64,000 nucleotides of DNA from Hylemonella gracilis (GTDB taxonomy: Bacteria; Pseudomonadota; Gammaproteobacteria; Burkholderiales; Burkholderiaceae_C), in the NCBI RefSeq assembly GCF_004328645.1, contig NZ_CP031395.1:1513501-1577500 (forward strand), read 5' to 3'. The notes beneath the pieces were generated by a model, which did no database searches, was not told the DNA's origin, and saw only the letters and a program-made list of their open reading frames with translations. A program made the position numbers and the translations under genes. Numbering within the stretch: position 1 is the stretch's first letter; the number at the start of each line of letters is the position of its first letter. Of this stretch, positions 16,689-25,257 are shown piece by piece.

Positions 16689-16724
16689 ATAAGAAAAATA
16701 CACACTTTCTTATCCACCGATAAG
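16689..16724. promoter_or_regulatory. Overlapping palindromes, probable LysR operator
   Basis: ATAAGAAA (16689-16696) and TTTCTTAT (16706-16713) form a perfect 8-base dyad with a 9-base spacer. The right arm overlaps a second perfect dyad, CTTATC-CACC-GATAAG (16709-16724), which contains the LysR signature T-N11-A. Three half-sites lie between the divergent Bug operon and LysR gene, fitting a tetramer that shifts between sites. The right arm lies 7 bases upstream of the LysR start. Confidence 0.7.
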
Positions 16725-16731
16725 CAAATCC

Positions 16732-17673
16732 ATGCACACCGACCCCGTTCTTGCCAGTCGTGTCGGCCACCTGCGGCTGCGTGATCTGCTGCTGCTCGAC
16801 CACATCGCCGACACCGGCTCGCTGCGGCGCACCGCCGAGCGGCTGAACGTGACGCAACCTGCCATCACCCAGGCACTGCAAGGCTTGGAAGCGGCCTTCG
16901 GCGTGGCGCTGGTCGAACGGCAGGCGCGCGGCGCCACGCTCACGTCAGCCGGCCAAGCGGCGTTGCAGCGTCTGCGCGCCGCGCGGCACGAACTGCTGGC
17001 GGCCCAGGCTGCCGCGCAGATGTCGGCTCACCCGACGCTGCATGTCGGTTGCGTGCCCGTGGCGGCGCTGCGCTTCATGCCGCCCGCGCTGGCGGCCCTG
17101 CAGCGCGACGCGCCGCACATCCGCGTGGAACTGCATGAGGCCACCGTGGCCCCGCTGTGGCAGGCCTTGCGCGCGGGCTCGCTGGACGCCATCCTCTGCC
17201 GCTTGCCGCCGCCCGATCAGCAGGAACTGATGCTCGACGATGCGGACGTGCATCTGGTGGGCGACGAACACTTCGCCTTTGTCGTCGGCCCCGGCCACCG
17301 CGCCGCGCGTGGCCGGCAGACGCTGCGCAGCCTGGCCGGGCAAGCCTGGGCGCTGCCAGCGCGCGCGAGCCTCACGCGGCGCGCGTTCGACCAGCTCTAC
17401 CTCGACGCCGGCCTGGCCCCGCCCACCCCGGCGGTGACCTCGGTGTCGTTTCACACCAACCTGCATCTGGCGGCCACGGGCCGTTTCATCACGGTGGCGC
17501 CGCAGTCGGTGCTGCTGCGCTACGTGTCCGCGCTGGGCCTGACGCCGCTGCGTGTGCCCGCGCCGCGCGGCGCGGGGCGACTGGCCTGGGTGGTCCGCGC
17601 GAGCCGACGGCACGACCCGCTGCTCGTGGCCCTGACAGCGTGCATCATCGAGGCCGCGAAGGGCGGCGCATGA
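16732..17673 (+). CDS. LysR-family regulator, divergent from Bug–CoA-transferase
   Basis: The 313-residue protein has the LysR helix-turn-helix (LLLLDHIADTGSLRRTAERLNVTQPAITQALQGLE) and an effector domain. The extra start MHTDPVLASRVGHLRLRDL resembles the CbbR/GbpR-like group with a longer N terminus. It faces the Bug–CoA-transferase operon and very likely controls it and itself through the dyads at 16689-16724. It ends nine bases before the convergent MocR gene. Effector unknown. Confidence 0.9.
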   Translation: MHTDPVLASRVGHLRLRDLLLLDHIADTGSLRRTAERLNVTQPAITQALQGLEAAFGVALVERQARGATLTSAGQAALQRLRAARHELLAAQAAAQMSAHPTLHVGCVPVAALRFMPPALAALQRDAPHIRVELHEATVAPLWQALRAGSLDAILCRLPPPDQQELMLDDADVHLVGDEHFAFVVGPGHRAARGRQTLRSLAGQAWALPARASLTRRAFDQLYLDAGLAPPTPAVTSVSFHTNLHLAATGRFITVAPQSVLLRYVSALGLTPLRVPAPRGAGRLAWVVRASRRHDPLLVALTACIIEAAKGGA

Positions 17674-17682
17674 CCAGGCTGG

Positions 17683-19170
17683 TTACGCCTTGTGCAAGGC
17701 AGCGAGTTCCTTCCACACCTTTTCCTCGTCCACGATGGTGACCGAGATGCGTGCCATGCGCGAGGGGGCCTGCGTGGGGGAAAAGAGTGAACCGGGCGGG
17801 ATCAGCAGTCCGCGATCGGCTGCTTCGCGCGCCAATTGTTCGCTGTCGCGCCCGCAGTCGGCCCAGATGAACATGCCGGCCTGGGGCTCGTTCGGCACGG
17901 TGTAGCCGAGTTTGAGCAGACGCTTCAGGCAACGTCCTCGCGCTTCATCGACCCGGAGTCGAACGCGCTCGACATGTCGGCGGTAGGCGCCGTCTGCCAG
18001 GATGCGGTGGACCACGCGCTCGCTGAGTTCGCTGGACGTGAGGCCGCCCAGCATCTTGATGTCGCTCAGACGCTGCACCAAGTCTTCCTTGGCGGCGAGC
18101 CAGCCCACGCGCAAGCTCGCCGCCAGCGTCTTGGCGAAACCTCCGGCCAGGATGACGCGATTCAGGCGGTCCAGCTCGGCCAGCCGCGTCAGGCGGGTCC
18201 CGCTGTTGGCATGCAATTCGGCGTAGGTCAGATCTTCCACCACCATGAAGTCGTGTTTTTCGGCGACGCGCAGGATGTCGTAGGCCGCGCCGGCGGACAG
18301 GCCGTAGCCGGTGGGGTTGTGGACCGCGCTGTTGGTGATGAAGAGCTTGGGTTTGTGCTGAGCGGCGGCCTGTTCCAGCCAGGCCACGTCGGGGCCGTTC
18401 GGCCCGCGCGGCACGCCTATGAGGCGCGCGCCGAAGGCCGCCAGGCGCCCGAAGACGACGTACCACGCGGGGTCTTCCACCAGCACCGTGTCCCCGGGTT
18501 GCACCAGCAGCCGCGCCACCAGGTCCAGCCCGTGCGTCACCCCACTGGTGGTGAGCAGGTGCAGGTCCGGATGCGCCGGCACGTTCTGCGTCTGCAGCAA
18601 GGCGGCGATTTGCTGGCGCAAGGGTGCGTAGCCTTGCGGATGCCCGTAGCCCAGCAGAGGGCCTTGCGCCGTGCGCCCCACGCTGCGCAGTGCGCCGGCC
18701 ACCAGATCCAGGTCCAGCCAATCGGGCGGCAGCAGGCCCGCGCTGCCTGGCATGGCCCCATCGATGGGGGTGGAGCCGAACATGCTGCGCAGCATCCAGC
18801 GTGTGTCGATCTGCGCGGGTGCGATCGGCTTGGTTGCCTTGGCGTTGTTGTCGATCAGCGGCGCGCGACGGGCCTGCACGAAAAAGCCCGCCCCTCGGCG
18901 GGATTGCACCAGGCCCTGCGCGACCAGGCGTTCATAGGCTTCAACCACGGTGAAGCGGCTGACGCCGGCCTGCTCGGCCATCTGGCGGATCGAGGGTAGG
19001 CGCGTGCCGGGGCGCAGGCCTTGGTCCTGGATGCGGCGCGTGAGGTCGTGGCTCAACTGGGCGACCAAGGTGGCGTCGGCCGCATGCACGAGATGCGGCC
19101 TGGGTGGGAAAGGCGAGGCCGCGGCGGATGGACCGGGACTGGGCGTGTTGGAGGGCAGGGCAACTGTCAT
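17683..19170 (-). CDS. MocR-family (GntR-HTH plus aminotransferase) regulator
   Basis: The 495-residue protein fuses an N-terminal GntR winged helix (about 30-100; GTRLPSIRQMAEQAGVSRFTVVEAYERLV) to a fold-type I PLP aminotransferase domain. The PLP lysine is visible in GGFAKTLAASLRVGW. MocR proteins sense an amine or amino acid, or PLP itself, and usually control a divergent gene. Here that gene is an EamA exporter followed by a LysE exporter, which points to control of amino-compound export. The divergent gap contains the palindrome GTACCGGTAC. ATG at 19170 gives normal length. Confidence 0.92.
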   Translation of the reverse strand: MTVALPSNTPSPGPSAAASPFPPRPHLVHAADATLVAQLSHDLTRRIQDQGLRPGTRLPSIRQMAEQAGVSRFTVVEAYERLVAQGLVQSRRGAGFFVQARRAPLIDNNAKATKPIAPAQIDTRWMLRSMFGSTPIDGAMPGSAGLLPPDWLDLDLVAGALRSVGRTAQGPLLGYGHPQGYAPLRQQIAALLQTQNVPAHPDLHLLTTSGVTHGLDLVARLLVQPGDTVLVEDPAWYVVFGRLAAFGARLIGVPRGPNGPDVAWLEQAAAQHKPKLFITNSAVHNPTGYGLSAGAAYDILRVAEKHDFMVVEDLTYAELHANSGTRLTRLAELDRLNRVILAGGFAKTLAASLRVGWLAAKEDLVQRLSDIKMLGGLTSSELSERVVHRILADGAYRRHVERVRLRVDEARGRCLKRLLKLGYTVPNEPQAGMFIWADCGRDSEQLAREAADRGLLIPPGSLFSPTQAPSRMARISVTIVDEEKVWKELAALHKA

Positions 19171-19212
19171 GGTGTTCGGACCGGGCCAGTGTCTGCGGAA
19201 AACCGTTCAACT

Positions 19213-19222
19213 GTACCGGTAC
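19213..19222. promoter_or_regulatory. Palindrome in MocR/EamA divergent promoter
   Basis: GTACCGGTAC is a perfect 10-base palindrome inside ACTGTACCGGTACTGT. ACTGTA also reappears as a direct repeat in the right half (ACTGTATTGG). It sits 43 bases upstream of the MocR start and 58 upstream of the EamA start, where a MocR operator is expected. MocR sites are often direct plus inverted repeats. Confidence 0.6.
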
Positions 19223-19279
19223 TGTATTGGTGACTGGCCCTAGAGTGACAGGCGTACCGATGACTGTCAAGGCCTCTCC

Positions 19280-20302
19280 ATGTTGACCCGTTCCCCGTCG
19301 ATTCCCCTGCCCCGCGTCGAACTGTCGGGTGCGGCGATGCCGGCCCCCGCCTCCGCTTCCGCCGCCCCGCCCGTGGCGTCGTCGGCCACGCCCTGGGAAG
19401 GGTATGGTTTTGGCCTGTTGGGGGTGCTGATCTTCAGTCTCACCCTGCCCATGACACGCATGGTCGTGGCCGAATGGCCACCCTTGCTGGTCGGTCTGGG
19501 GCGGGCCCTGGTAGCGGCCTTGCCCGCGGCGGTTTTGCTGGCTGTCAACTGCAGCCGCCTGCCCCGGCGCGAGGAATGGCCCGGCGTGCTGGGTGCGGCG
19601 CTGGGCATCGTGATCGGCTGGCCCCTGCTGTCCACCCTTGCCTTGCAGAGCGTGTCCGCCTCGCACGGCGCGGTCTTCAACGGCCTGCTGCCGCTGTCCA
19701 CCGCCCTGTTCGCGACCTGGCGCAGCGGCGAGAAACCCGCGCGGGCCTTCTGGGCCTGGGCGGCGGTGGGTGCGGTGCTGGTCACCGGGTTTGGCTTGCT
19801 GCAAGGGCAAGGCGCCTTGCAGGCCGGTGATGCGTGGTTGCTGCTGGCGGTGGTGGCCGGGGGTCTGGGTTACGCCGAGGGCGCGCGGGCCGCGCGCACG
19901 CTGGGAGGAGGGCGCACGATCTGCTGGGCCTTGGTGGTCAGCGCGCCGCTGATCGCCGTGCCCGTGGCCTGGATGCTGGGCGACGCGGCCGAGGCCGCGC
20001 GGGCCAGCGGCATCGTCACCTCCCATCGTGCCTTGCTGGCCTTTGCCTGGCTCTCTTTCGGTTCCATGTTCCTGGGTTTCTTCGCCTGGTACCGTGGCCT
20101 GGCCGTGGGGGGCATCGCCCGGGTGGGGCAGGTGCAGCTGCTGCAGCCCTTCCTGACCGTGCTGGCTTGCGCGCTCCTGTTTGGTGAACCGGTGAGCACC
20201 GAGACCTGGGGGTTCGCGGTGGCGGTGATCGGGGTCATCGTGGGCGGGCGACGGGCCTTGCGCGGCGCCAGCGCGCAGCCGATCCCGCAAGCAAAATCAT
20301 GA
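19280..20302 (+). CDS. EamA-family (DMT superfamily) exporter
   Basis: The 340-residue protein has about ten hydrophobic helices arranged as two EamA repeats, after a Pro/Ala/Ser-rich N-terminal tail of about 38 residues. LSTALFATW and the late GGIARVGQVQLLQPFLTVL block are typical of the second repeat of drug/metabolite exporters. It is divergent from the MocR regulator and overlaps the start of the LysE-type gene region, so the two exporters are probably one operon. The cargo is likely an amino acid or related amine, from the regulator type only. Confidence 0.88.
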   Translation: MLTRSPSIPLPRVELSGAAMPAPASASAAPPVASSATPWEGYGFGLLGVLIFSLTLPMTRMVVAEWPPLLVGLGRALVAALPAAVLLAVNCSRLPRREEWPGVLGAALGIVIGWPLLSTLALQSVSASHGAVFNGLLPLSTALFATWRSGEKPARAFWAWAAVGAVLVTGFGLLQGQGALQAGDAWLLLAVVAGGLGYAEGARAARTLGGGRTICWALVVSAPLIAVPVAWMLGDAAEAARASGIVTSHRALLAFAWLSFGSMFLGFFAWYRGLAVGGIARVGQVQLLQPFLTVLACALLFGEPVSTETWGFAVAVIGVIVGGRRALRGASAQPIPQAKS

Positions 20303-20316
20303 TCATGGAGATGACG

Positions 20317-20958
20317 ATGATGGACACGGTTTCGACGCACGCTTTTTCCTGGATGCAACCCGCCCTGCTCGGGCCGCTGGCGCTGTTCACCTTCATCAGC
20401 TCCATCACGCCGGGGCCGAACAACACCATGCTGGCGGCCTCGGGGCTGAATTTCGGCCTGCGCCGCACCTGGCCCCATGTCTGGGGCGTGAACCTGGGCT
20501 TCGTCGCGATGCTGGTGCTGATCGGACTGGGCATGGGTGCTGTTTTCGTCCGCTACCCTTGGCTGCAGCCGGTCCTGAAGTACGTGAGCGCGGTCTATCT
20601 GCTGTTCCTGGCCTGGAAGATCGCGAACGCCGCGCCACCCCGGCAGCCACAGGACGGGGCCACGCCAAGCCGGCCCATGACTTTTGTGCAGGCGGCCCTG
20701 TTCCAATGGGTCAACCCCAAGGCCTGGGTCATGACGACGGGCATGGTGTCCGCTTACGTGCCGCCGGGCGACGCCTTCTGGGGGCATCTGGGGCTGGCCG
20801 CGCTCATCGCCATGGGGGTGGGCATGCCCTGCATCACCATTTGGGCCGCCTTTGGCAGCGCCCTGCGCCGCTGGTTGCACCGGCCGCGCATGATCCGCGC
20901 CTTCAACTGGACCATGGCCGCGCTGCTGGTGCTATCGATCGGGTTTTCCGTGGCCTAG
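20317..20958 (+). CDS. LysE/RhtB-family amino acid exporter
   Basis: About 213 residues with six hydrophobic segments; FISSITPGPNNTMLAASGLNFGLRRTWPH is the LysE/RhtB signature region near the first loop. In-frame ATGs occur at 20299, 20305, 20311, 20317 and 20320. The one at 20299 overlaps the EamA stop, but GGAG at 20307-20310 lies six to nine bases before 20317/20320, so I place the start there. Predicted role: proton-driven export of an amino acid, under the same MocR control as the EamA gene. Confidence 0.87.
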   Translation: MMDTVSTHAFSWMQPALLGPLALFTFISSITPGPNNTMLAASGLNFGLRRTWPHVWGVNLGFVAMLVLIGLGMGAVFVRYPWLQPVLKYVSAVYLLFLAWKIANAAPPRQPQDGATPSRPMTFVQAALFQWVNPKAWVMTTGMVSAYVPPGDAFWGHLGLAALIAMGVGMPCITIWAAFGSALRRWLHRPRMIRAFNWTMAALLVLSIGFSVA

Positions 20959-21001
20959 GGCGCATGCCGGGGCCTTTGACAACACCACCCACGAGACTGA
21001 C

Positions 21002-21118
21002 ATGAAAACCCAGTACGACGCCGCGTACTGCCGCGACGGCAGTATCGCCGTCGCAGACCTTGCGCAGGAATGGCTGTTCCCCTTAGGCAGCGCGTGCCAG
21101 AAAGACCCACGCTCATGA
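21002..21118 (+). CDS. Small ORF coupled to the PhzF gene
   Basis: A 38-residue frame starts at ATG 21002 and ends TGA 21116-21118, overlapping the PhzF start in ATGA. A weak GAGA lies about eight bases upstream. The product begins MKTQYDAAYCRDGSIAVADL and has no recognisable domain. It could be a real small protein, a leader peptide coupling translation to PhzF, or chance. The DNA before it contains GACGCCGCG/CGCGACGGC-type pairing. I do not recognise a family. Confidence 0.35.
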   Translation: MKTQYDAAYCRDGSIAVADLAQEWLFPLGSACQKDPRS

Positions 21119-21903
21119 AATTGACCCTGTACGTCGTTGACGCCTTCACGTCCGAGTTGTTCAAAGGCAATCCGGCGGCGGTGGTGCCCCTACGGGAATG
21201 GCTGCCGCCAGCGCTGATGCAGGCCATCGCGATGGAGAACAACTTGTCCGAGACGGCCTTCTTCGTGCAGGCGGCGGACGGCCGTTTCGACATCCGATGG
21301 TTTTCGCCCTTCAAGGAAATCGACTTCTGTGGGCACGCTACGCTGGCCAGCGCCTTCGTGCTCGTCGAGTCCGGCGTGTCGTCCCTCATCACCTTCCGCG
21401 CGCCAGCGGTGGGTGAGCTGCCGGTCGTGCGCATGCCTGATGGCCGCATGGAAATGAGTTTCCCGAGTCGTCTGCCCACGCCGGTGGATGAGGTACCCCA
21501 GGCCTTGCGCTCCGGTCTGCCGCTGGCGCCGGTGGCCGTTCTGCGCAATGCGCAGGCCTGGTTCGCCGTCTATGAGAGCGAGGCGCAGGTGCGAGCTTTG
21601 CGTCCGGATTTCGGGCAGCTGGCGCAGCTGGGGCCGCTGGACGTGACGGTGACCGCGCCCGGCGCGGACTGTGATTTCGTGTCGCGTTATTTCTGGCCAG
21701 CCAATGGCGGTGAGGAAGACCCGATGACCGGCTCCATCCACGCGGGCTTGGCGCCTTACTGGGCCCAGCGGCTGGGAAAGACCGACTTGCGGGCCCGGCA
21801 GCTGTCCCGGCGCACCGGCACCCTGGGTTGTCGCGTCGAGGGCCAGCGCGTGCATGTGTCGGGCACGGCCGTGCAGTACCTGCGGGGCGAGATCGAAGTC
21901 TGA
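21115..21903 (+). CDS. PhzF-family isomerase-like protein
   Basis: The 262-residue protein has the PhzF/DapF-like double hot-dog barrel signatures: VDAFTSELFKGNPAAVV, NNLSETAFF with the catalytic glutamate, DFCGHATLASAFVL, and DPMTGSIHAGLAPYW. Phenazine genes are absent, so it is one of the many PhzF paralogues of unknown substrate, not a phenazine enzyme. The start at 21115 overlaps the small upstream ORF. It is convergent with apaH; a GC-rich hairpin lies between them. Confidence 0.92.
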   Translation: MKLTLYVVDAFTSELFKGNPAAVVPLREWLPPALMQAIAMENNLSETAFFVQAADGRFDIRWFSPFKEIDFCGHATLASAFVLVESGVSSLITFRAPAVGELPVVRMPDGRMEMSFPSRLPTPVDEVPQALRSGLPLAPVAVLRNAQAWFAVYESEAQVRALRPDFGQLAQLGPLDVTVTAPGADCDFVSRYFWPANGGEEDPMTGSIHAGLAPYWAQRLGKTDLRARQLSRRTGTLGCRVEGQRVHVSGTAVQYLRGEIEV

Positions 21904-21907
21904 TTCG

Positions 21908-21927
21908 CGCGCCACCGGCCTGGCGCG
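21908..21927. terminator. Hairpin between convergent phzF-like and apaH genes
   Basis: CGCGCCA (21908-21914) and TGGCGCG (21921-21927) form a perfect stem with loop CCGGCC. It stands in the 35-base convergent gap. There is no strong T-run on either strand, so termination efficiency is uncertain. Confidence 0.45.
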
Positions 21928-21938
21928 GGTGGTTTCCT

Positions 21939-22808
21939 TCAGAAAGGCTTGCGCGCCGGCTCGCAGTCTTCCTGTATCAGGACATGCGTGGCCGCGACGT
22001 CGGGCATGACCCGCAAGGCGCTCAACTGGCCACCCCAGATGCAGCCCGAGTCCAGGGCCCACAGGCGGGCGCGGCGGAACACGTTCTGCGGTTCGGCCAA
22101 GCCCAGCGTGGACCAGTGACCGAAGGCGAGGGTCACGTCTTCGCTCGCCGTGCGCCGGCCCGGTACCTCGAACCAGGGCAGGTAACCCGCTGGCGCGGTG
22201 TCCAGACCTTCCTTGGCGCTGAACTCCATCGCGCCTTCGGGCGTGCAAAAGCGCAGGCGCGTCAGGGCGTTGACGATCACGCGCAGGCGGTCGTCGCCTT
22301 GCAGGTCGTCGCGCCAGGCGACCGGTTCGTTGCCATACATCCGACGGATGAAGGTCGACCAGTCGGGGCTCGCCAGCACGTCCTGCACTTCAGCGGCCAG
22401 TGCGAGGGTCTGCGCCGCGCTCCATTGCGGCAGCACGCCCGCGTGGACCATCAGGAAGTCATGGCCCTCCAGCGTCGCACCCAGGGCCAGGGACTGATGG
22501 CGTACCCAGCCCAGCAGCACGTCGCGGTCGGGCGCGTCCAGGATGTCGTCCACCGTGTCGCCGCGGTGGGCGCGGCGCACGCCCAGCGAGACGGCCAGCA
22601 GGTGCAAGTCATGGTTGCCGAGCAGGCAGCGCGCCGCGCCTTCGTAGCGCATGAGACGACGCAGCACGGCGGCCGAGGACGGGCCACGGTTGACGAGGTC
22701 ACCCAGCAGCCAGAGGGTGTCGCGGCTGGGGGAATAGTCGACGGCGGTAAGGAGGCGGCCGAGCGCGGCATCGCAGCCTTGCACGTCGCCGATCAAGTAG
22801 TGAGCCAT
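21939..22808 (-). CDS. apaH: Diadenosine tetraphosphatase (symmetrical)
   Basis: The 289-residue metallophosphoesterase hydrolyses Ap4A to two ADP. Metal-site motifs are complete: GDVQGC near residue 7, GDLVNRGP at about 36, GNHDLHLLAV at about 64, and VHAG near 122. Length is close to the family norm. ATG at 22808 starts MAHYLIGDVQGC as in homologues. It is divergent from the CorC-like gene over a 99-base gap with no clear motif. Confidence 0.96.
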   Translation of the reverse strand: MAHYLIGDVQGCDAALGRLLTAVDYSPSRDTLWLLGDLVNRGPSSAAVLRRLMRYEGAARCLLGNHDLHLLAVSLGVRRAHRGDTVDDILDAPDRDVLLGWVRHQSLALGATLEGHDFLMVHAGVLPQWSAAQTLALAAEVQDVLASPDWSTFIRRMYGNEPVAWRDDLQGDDRLRVIVNALTRLRFCTPEGAMEFSAKEGLDTAPAGYLPWFEVPGRRTASEDVTLAFGHWSTLGLAEPQNVFRRARLWALDSGCIWGGQLSALRVMPDVAATHVLIQEDCEPARKPF

Positions 22809-22907
22809 GCGGCGTTTTTTCGTGGATCTGGACAGGGCAGGGGATTATCCGACTCATGCGCGAGCGGACAGCGCAAGGTGAAAAGCCCGCGAGGTAAAGT
22901 CCCGGCC

Positions 22908-24269
22908 ATGGACTTTCTGTTGATAGCTTTTTTGATCGTGCTCAATGGAGCCTTCGCCATGTCGGAAATGGCCCTGGCTTCCAGCCGCCGGGCGCGCCTG
23001 CTGGCGGCCGCCCAATCGGGCGATGGGGGCGCGAAGAAGGCGTTGGAGTTGATGGACAACCCCAACCAGTTCCTGTCCACCATCCAGATCGGCATCACCT
23101 CCATTGGGGTGCTCAACGGCATCGTGGGCGAGGCCGCCTTCAGCGACGACCTGGCCGAGCTGCTGCAAACCCTGGGCGTGAGCGCAGGCGCCTCGGGCGT
23201 TACTGCGACGGCGCTGGTCGTCACCCTCATTACCTTCGTGACCATCATCTTCGGTGAGTTGGTGCCCAAGCGGGTCGGCCAGCTGTATCCCGAACTGGTG
23301 GCGCGTTGGGTCTCGCGTCCCATGGGGGGGTTGGCCATGGGGGCCAAGCCCTTCGTGAAGCTGCTGTCGGCGAGCACCCAGGCCGTGCTGAAACTGCTGC
23401 GCGTGCCCGATGTGGCACGCGGTGTGACGGAGGAGGAGATCCGCCACAGTCTGGAAGAGGGTGTGGACGCGGGTCTGATCGAAGAGCACGAGCACCAGAT
23501 GGTGCGCAATGTCTTCCGCCTGGACGATCGACCGCTGATTTCCATGATGGCACCGCGCGCGGACATTGCCTGGCTCGACGCCGGGCTCACCGCGGCGCAA
23601 TGCCTGGAGCAACTCGCGCACAGCAGCCAGACCGAACAGGATGCCCAGCAGGGCGAGCAGGAAAGCGGCAGTGTGCATTCCTGGTACCCCGTGTGCCGGG
23701 GCTCGCTGGACGACGTGGTGGGGCAGATCAGCGTGGGCGCCCTGCTGGCCCTGGCCCAGGATGCGGCGCATGCCGTGGACCCGGTCGAGCGCCATGCCCA
23801 AGCGGCCGTTTTCGTGCCGGAGACACTTTCCGGCATGGAACTGGTCGAGCAGTTCCGCGCCCGTTCCCTGCGCATGATGTTCGTCGTCGACGAATATGGC
23901 GCGGTGCAAGGACTGCTGACACCCGCGGACTTGCTGGAGGCCATCACTGGCGAACTGCAATCGGCCCCGGTGGATGCCTGGGCCACGCAGCGCGACGACG
24001 GCTCCTGGCTGCTGGACGGCGTGATGCCGGTGGACGAGCTCAAGGCCCGCTTCGAGATCCGCGAGTTGCCGGACGAAGACCGGGGGCGCTACAACACCGT
24101 CGCTGGCCTGCTGCTGGCCGTCAGCGGACGCCTGCTCAAGACGGGCGAGCGCGTGAGTTGCGCGGGGTGGGAGTTCGAGGTGGTGGACCTGGATGGCCGA
24201 CGCATCGACAAGGTGCTCGCCACGCCCCTGCCGCCCGACGCCGCACCGGAGGACGAGTCGCAGTCCTGA
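22908..24269 (+). CDS. CNNM/CorC-HlyC-like membrane protein with CBS pair
   Basis: The 453-residue protein has an N-terminal DUF21 (CNNM) transmembrane domain (about 1-190; EMALASSRRARL, GITSIGVLNG, FGELVPKR), then a CBS pair starting EEHEHQMVRNVFRLDD, and a C-terminal CorC_HlyC domain (YNTVAGLLLAVSGRLLKTGE). Annotated members are called haemolysins but are thought to handle magnesium or cobalt export. The first CBS domain carries an unusual acidic Gln-rich insert (SSQTEQDAQQGEQESGS). ATG at 22908 follows GAGG, about 12 bases away. Confidence 0.92.
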   Translation: MDFLLIAFLIVLNGAFAMSEMALASSRRARLLAAAQSGDGGAKKALELMDNPNQFLSTIQIGITSIGVLNGIVGEAAFSDDLAELLQTLGVSAGASGVTATALVVTLITFVTIIFGELVPKRVGQLYPELVARWVSRPMGGLAMGAKPFVKLLSASTQAVLKLLRVPDVARGVTEEEIRHSLEEGVDAGLIEEHEHQMVRNVFRLDDRPLISMMAPRADIAWLDAGLTAAQCLEQLAHSSQTEQDAQQGEQESGSVHSWYPVCRGSLDDVVGQISVGALLALAQDAAHAVDPVERHAQAAVFVPETLSGMELVEQFRARSLRMMFVVDEYGAVQGLLTPADLLEAITGELQSAPVDAWATQRDDGSWLLDGVMPVDELKARFEIRELPDEDRGRYNTVAGLLLAVSGRLLKTGERVSCAGWEFEVVDLDGRRIDKVLATPLPPDAAPEDESQS

Positions 24270-24326
24270 GGCGCGCTGCCGCAGTCGCGTTGCATGCGGT
24301 TCAAGGCGGGCATCACCCTGTCCGCC

Positions 24327-24363
24327 ATAAACCCTGCCTATCTTGGCCATAGATACGCAGAGA
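24327..24363 (+). promoter_or_regulatory. OxyR-like binding site upstream of ahpC
   Basis: The sequence reads ATAA-N7-CTAT-N7-ATAG-N7-GAGA. The OxyR consensus is ATAG-N7-CTAT-N7-ATAG-N7-CTAT. The two central tetrads match fully, the first by three of four, the last poorly. It is 119 bases upstream of ahpC, a natural OxyR target. The remaining gap (24270-24326, 24364-24470) shows nothing else clear. Confidence 0.6.
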
Positions 24364-24481
24364 ACCGAAGTCAATCGGGGAAAGCTAAACTTTGCCCTAT
24401 CGGTTTTCCCGGGGATGTTTTCCCTGAACCGGTTGCAAAGCCAGTGAGCTTCCTTTCCACCTTTCACTACAGGAGATGTCA

Positions 24482-25045
24482 ATGTCCCTCATCAACAGCC
24501 AGTTCCCGGCGTTCAAGACCCAAGCCTTTCACAATGGCAAGTTCATCGAAGTCAGCGACGCGACGCTGAAGGGCAAATGGTCCGTGCTGATCTTCATGCC
24601 GGCTGCTTTCACCTTCAACTGCCCGACCGAAGTGGAAGACGCTGCTGACAACTACGCCGAGTTCCAGAAGTTGGGTGCCGAGGTGTACATCGTCACGACC
24701 GACACGCATTTCTCGCACAAGGTCTGGCACGAAACCTCGCCCGCCGTGGGCAAGGCCAAGTTCCCGTTGGTGGGCGATCCGACACACACGCTGACGCGTG
24801 CCCTGGGCGTGCACATCGATGAAGAAGGCCTGGCCCTGCGCGGTACCTTCATCGTCAACCCCGATGGTCAGATCAAGACCATGGAAGTGCATGACAACGC
24901 CATCGCCCGCGACGTGAAGGAAACGCTGCGCAAGCTCAAGGCCGCCCAGTACGTTGCCGCGCACCCGGGTCAGGTGTGCCCCGCCAAGTGGAACGAAGGC
25001 GCCAAGACGCTGACGCCCTCGCTGGATCTGGTCGGCAAGATCTAA
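24482..25045 (+). CDS. ahpC: Alkyl hydroperoxide reductase subunit C (2-Cys peroxiredoxin)
   Basis: The 187-residue peroxiredoxin reduces hydrogen peroxide and organic peroxides. The peroxidatic cysteine is Cys47 in AAFTFNCPTE, and the resolving cysteine is Cys166 in HPGQVCPAKW. It is re-reduced by AhpF, encoded 212 bases downstream. The start at 24482 has AGGAG six bases before it; an ATG at 24476 lies directly after that site and is too close. Expression is likely induced by OxyR. Confidence 0.97.
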   Translation: MSLINSQFPAFKTQAFHNGKFIEVSDATLKGKWSVLIFMPAAFTFNCPTEVEDAADNYAEFQKLGAEVYIVTTDTHFSHKVWHETSPAVGKAKFPLVGDPTHTLTRALGVHIDEEGLALRGTFIVNPDGQIKTMEVHDNAIARDVKETLRKLKAAQYVAAHPGQVCPAKWNEGAKTLTPSLDLVGKI

Positions 25046-25057
25046 GCCGCCGCACGC

Positions 25058-25075
25058 GGGCCGCGATTGCGGCCC
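25058..25075 (+). other. Hairpin in the ahpC–ahpF gap
   Basis: GGGCCGC-GATT-GCGGCCC forms a perfect 7-bp stem 12 bases after ahpC. It has no T-run, so it may be partial attenuation or 3'-end protection that lets AhpC exceed AhpF. The rest of the gap up to 25240 shows nothing else recognisable. Confidence 0.45.
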
Positions 25076-25257
25076 CTGCGCAGGCAGTACCGCAGCCGGA
25101 TGGGCTGCGCCGGCCCTGGACACACCAGGCCGCGCGGCCCATCTCACGGCGGTAAGGCACGGCGATGGAATCAGCGCATCGGGCGCAGTCTCGGACTGGC
25201 TCGTTTTTCGCCGCGGCATCCCCATCTATCAGACCTCACGCACCCCAGGAGAACCCC

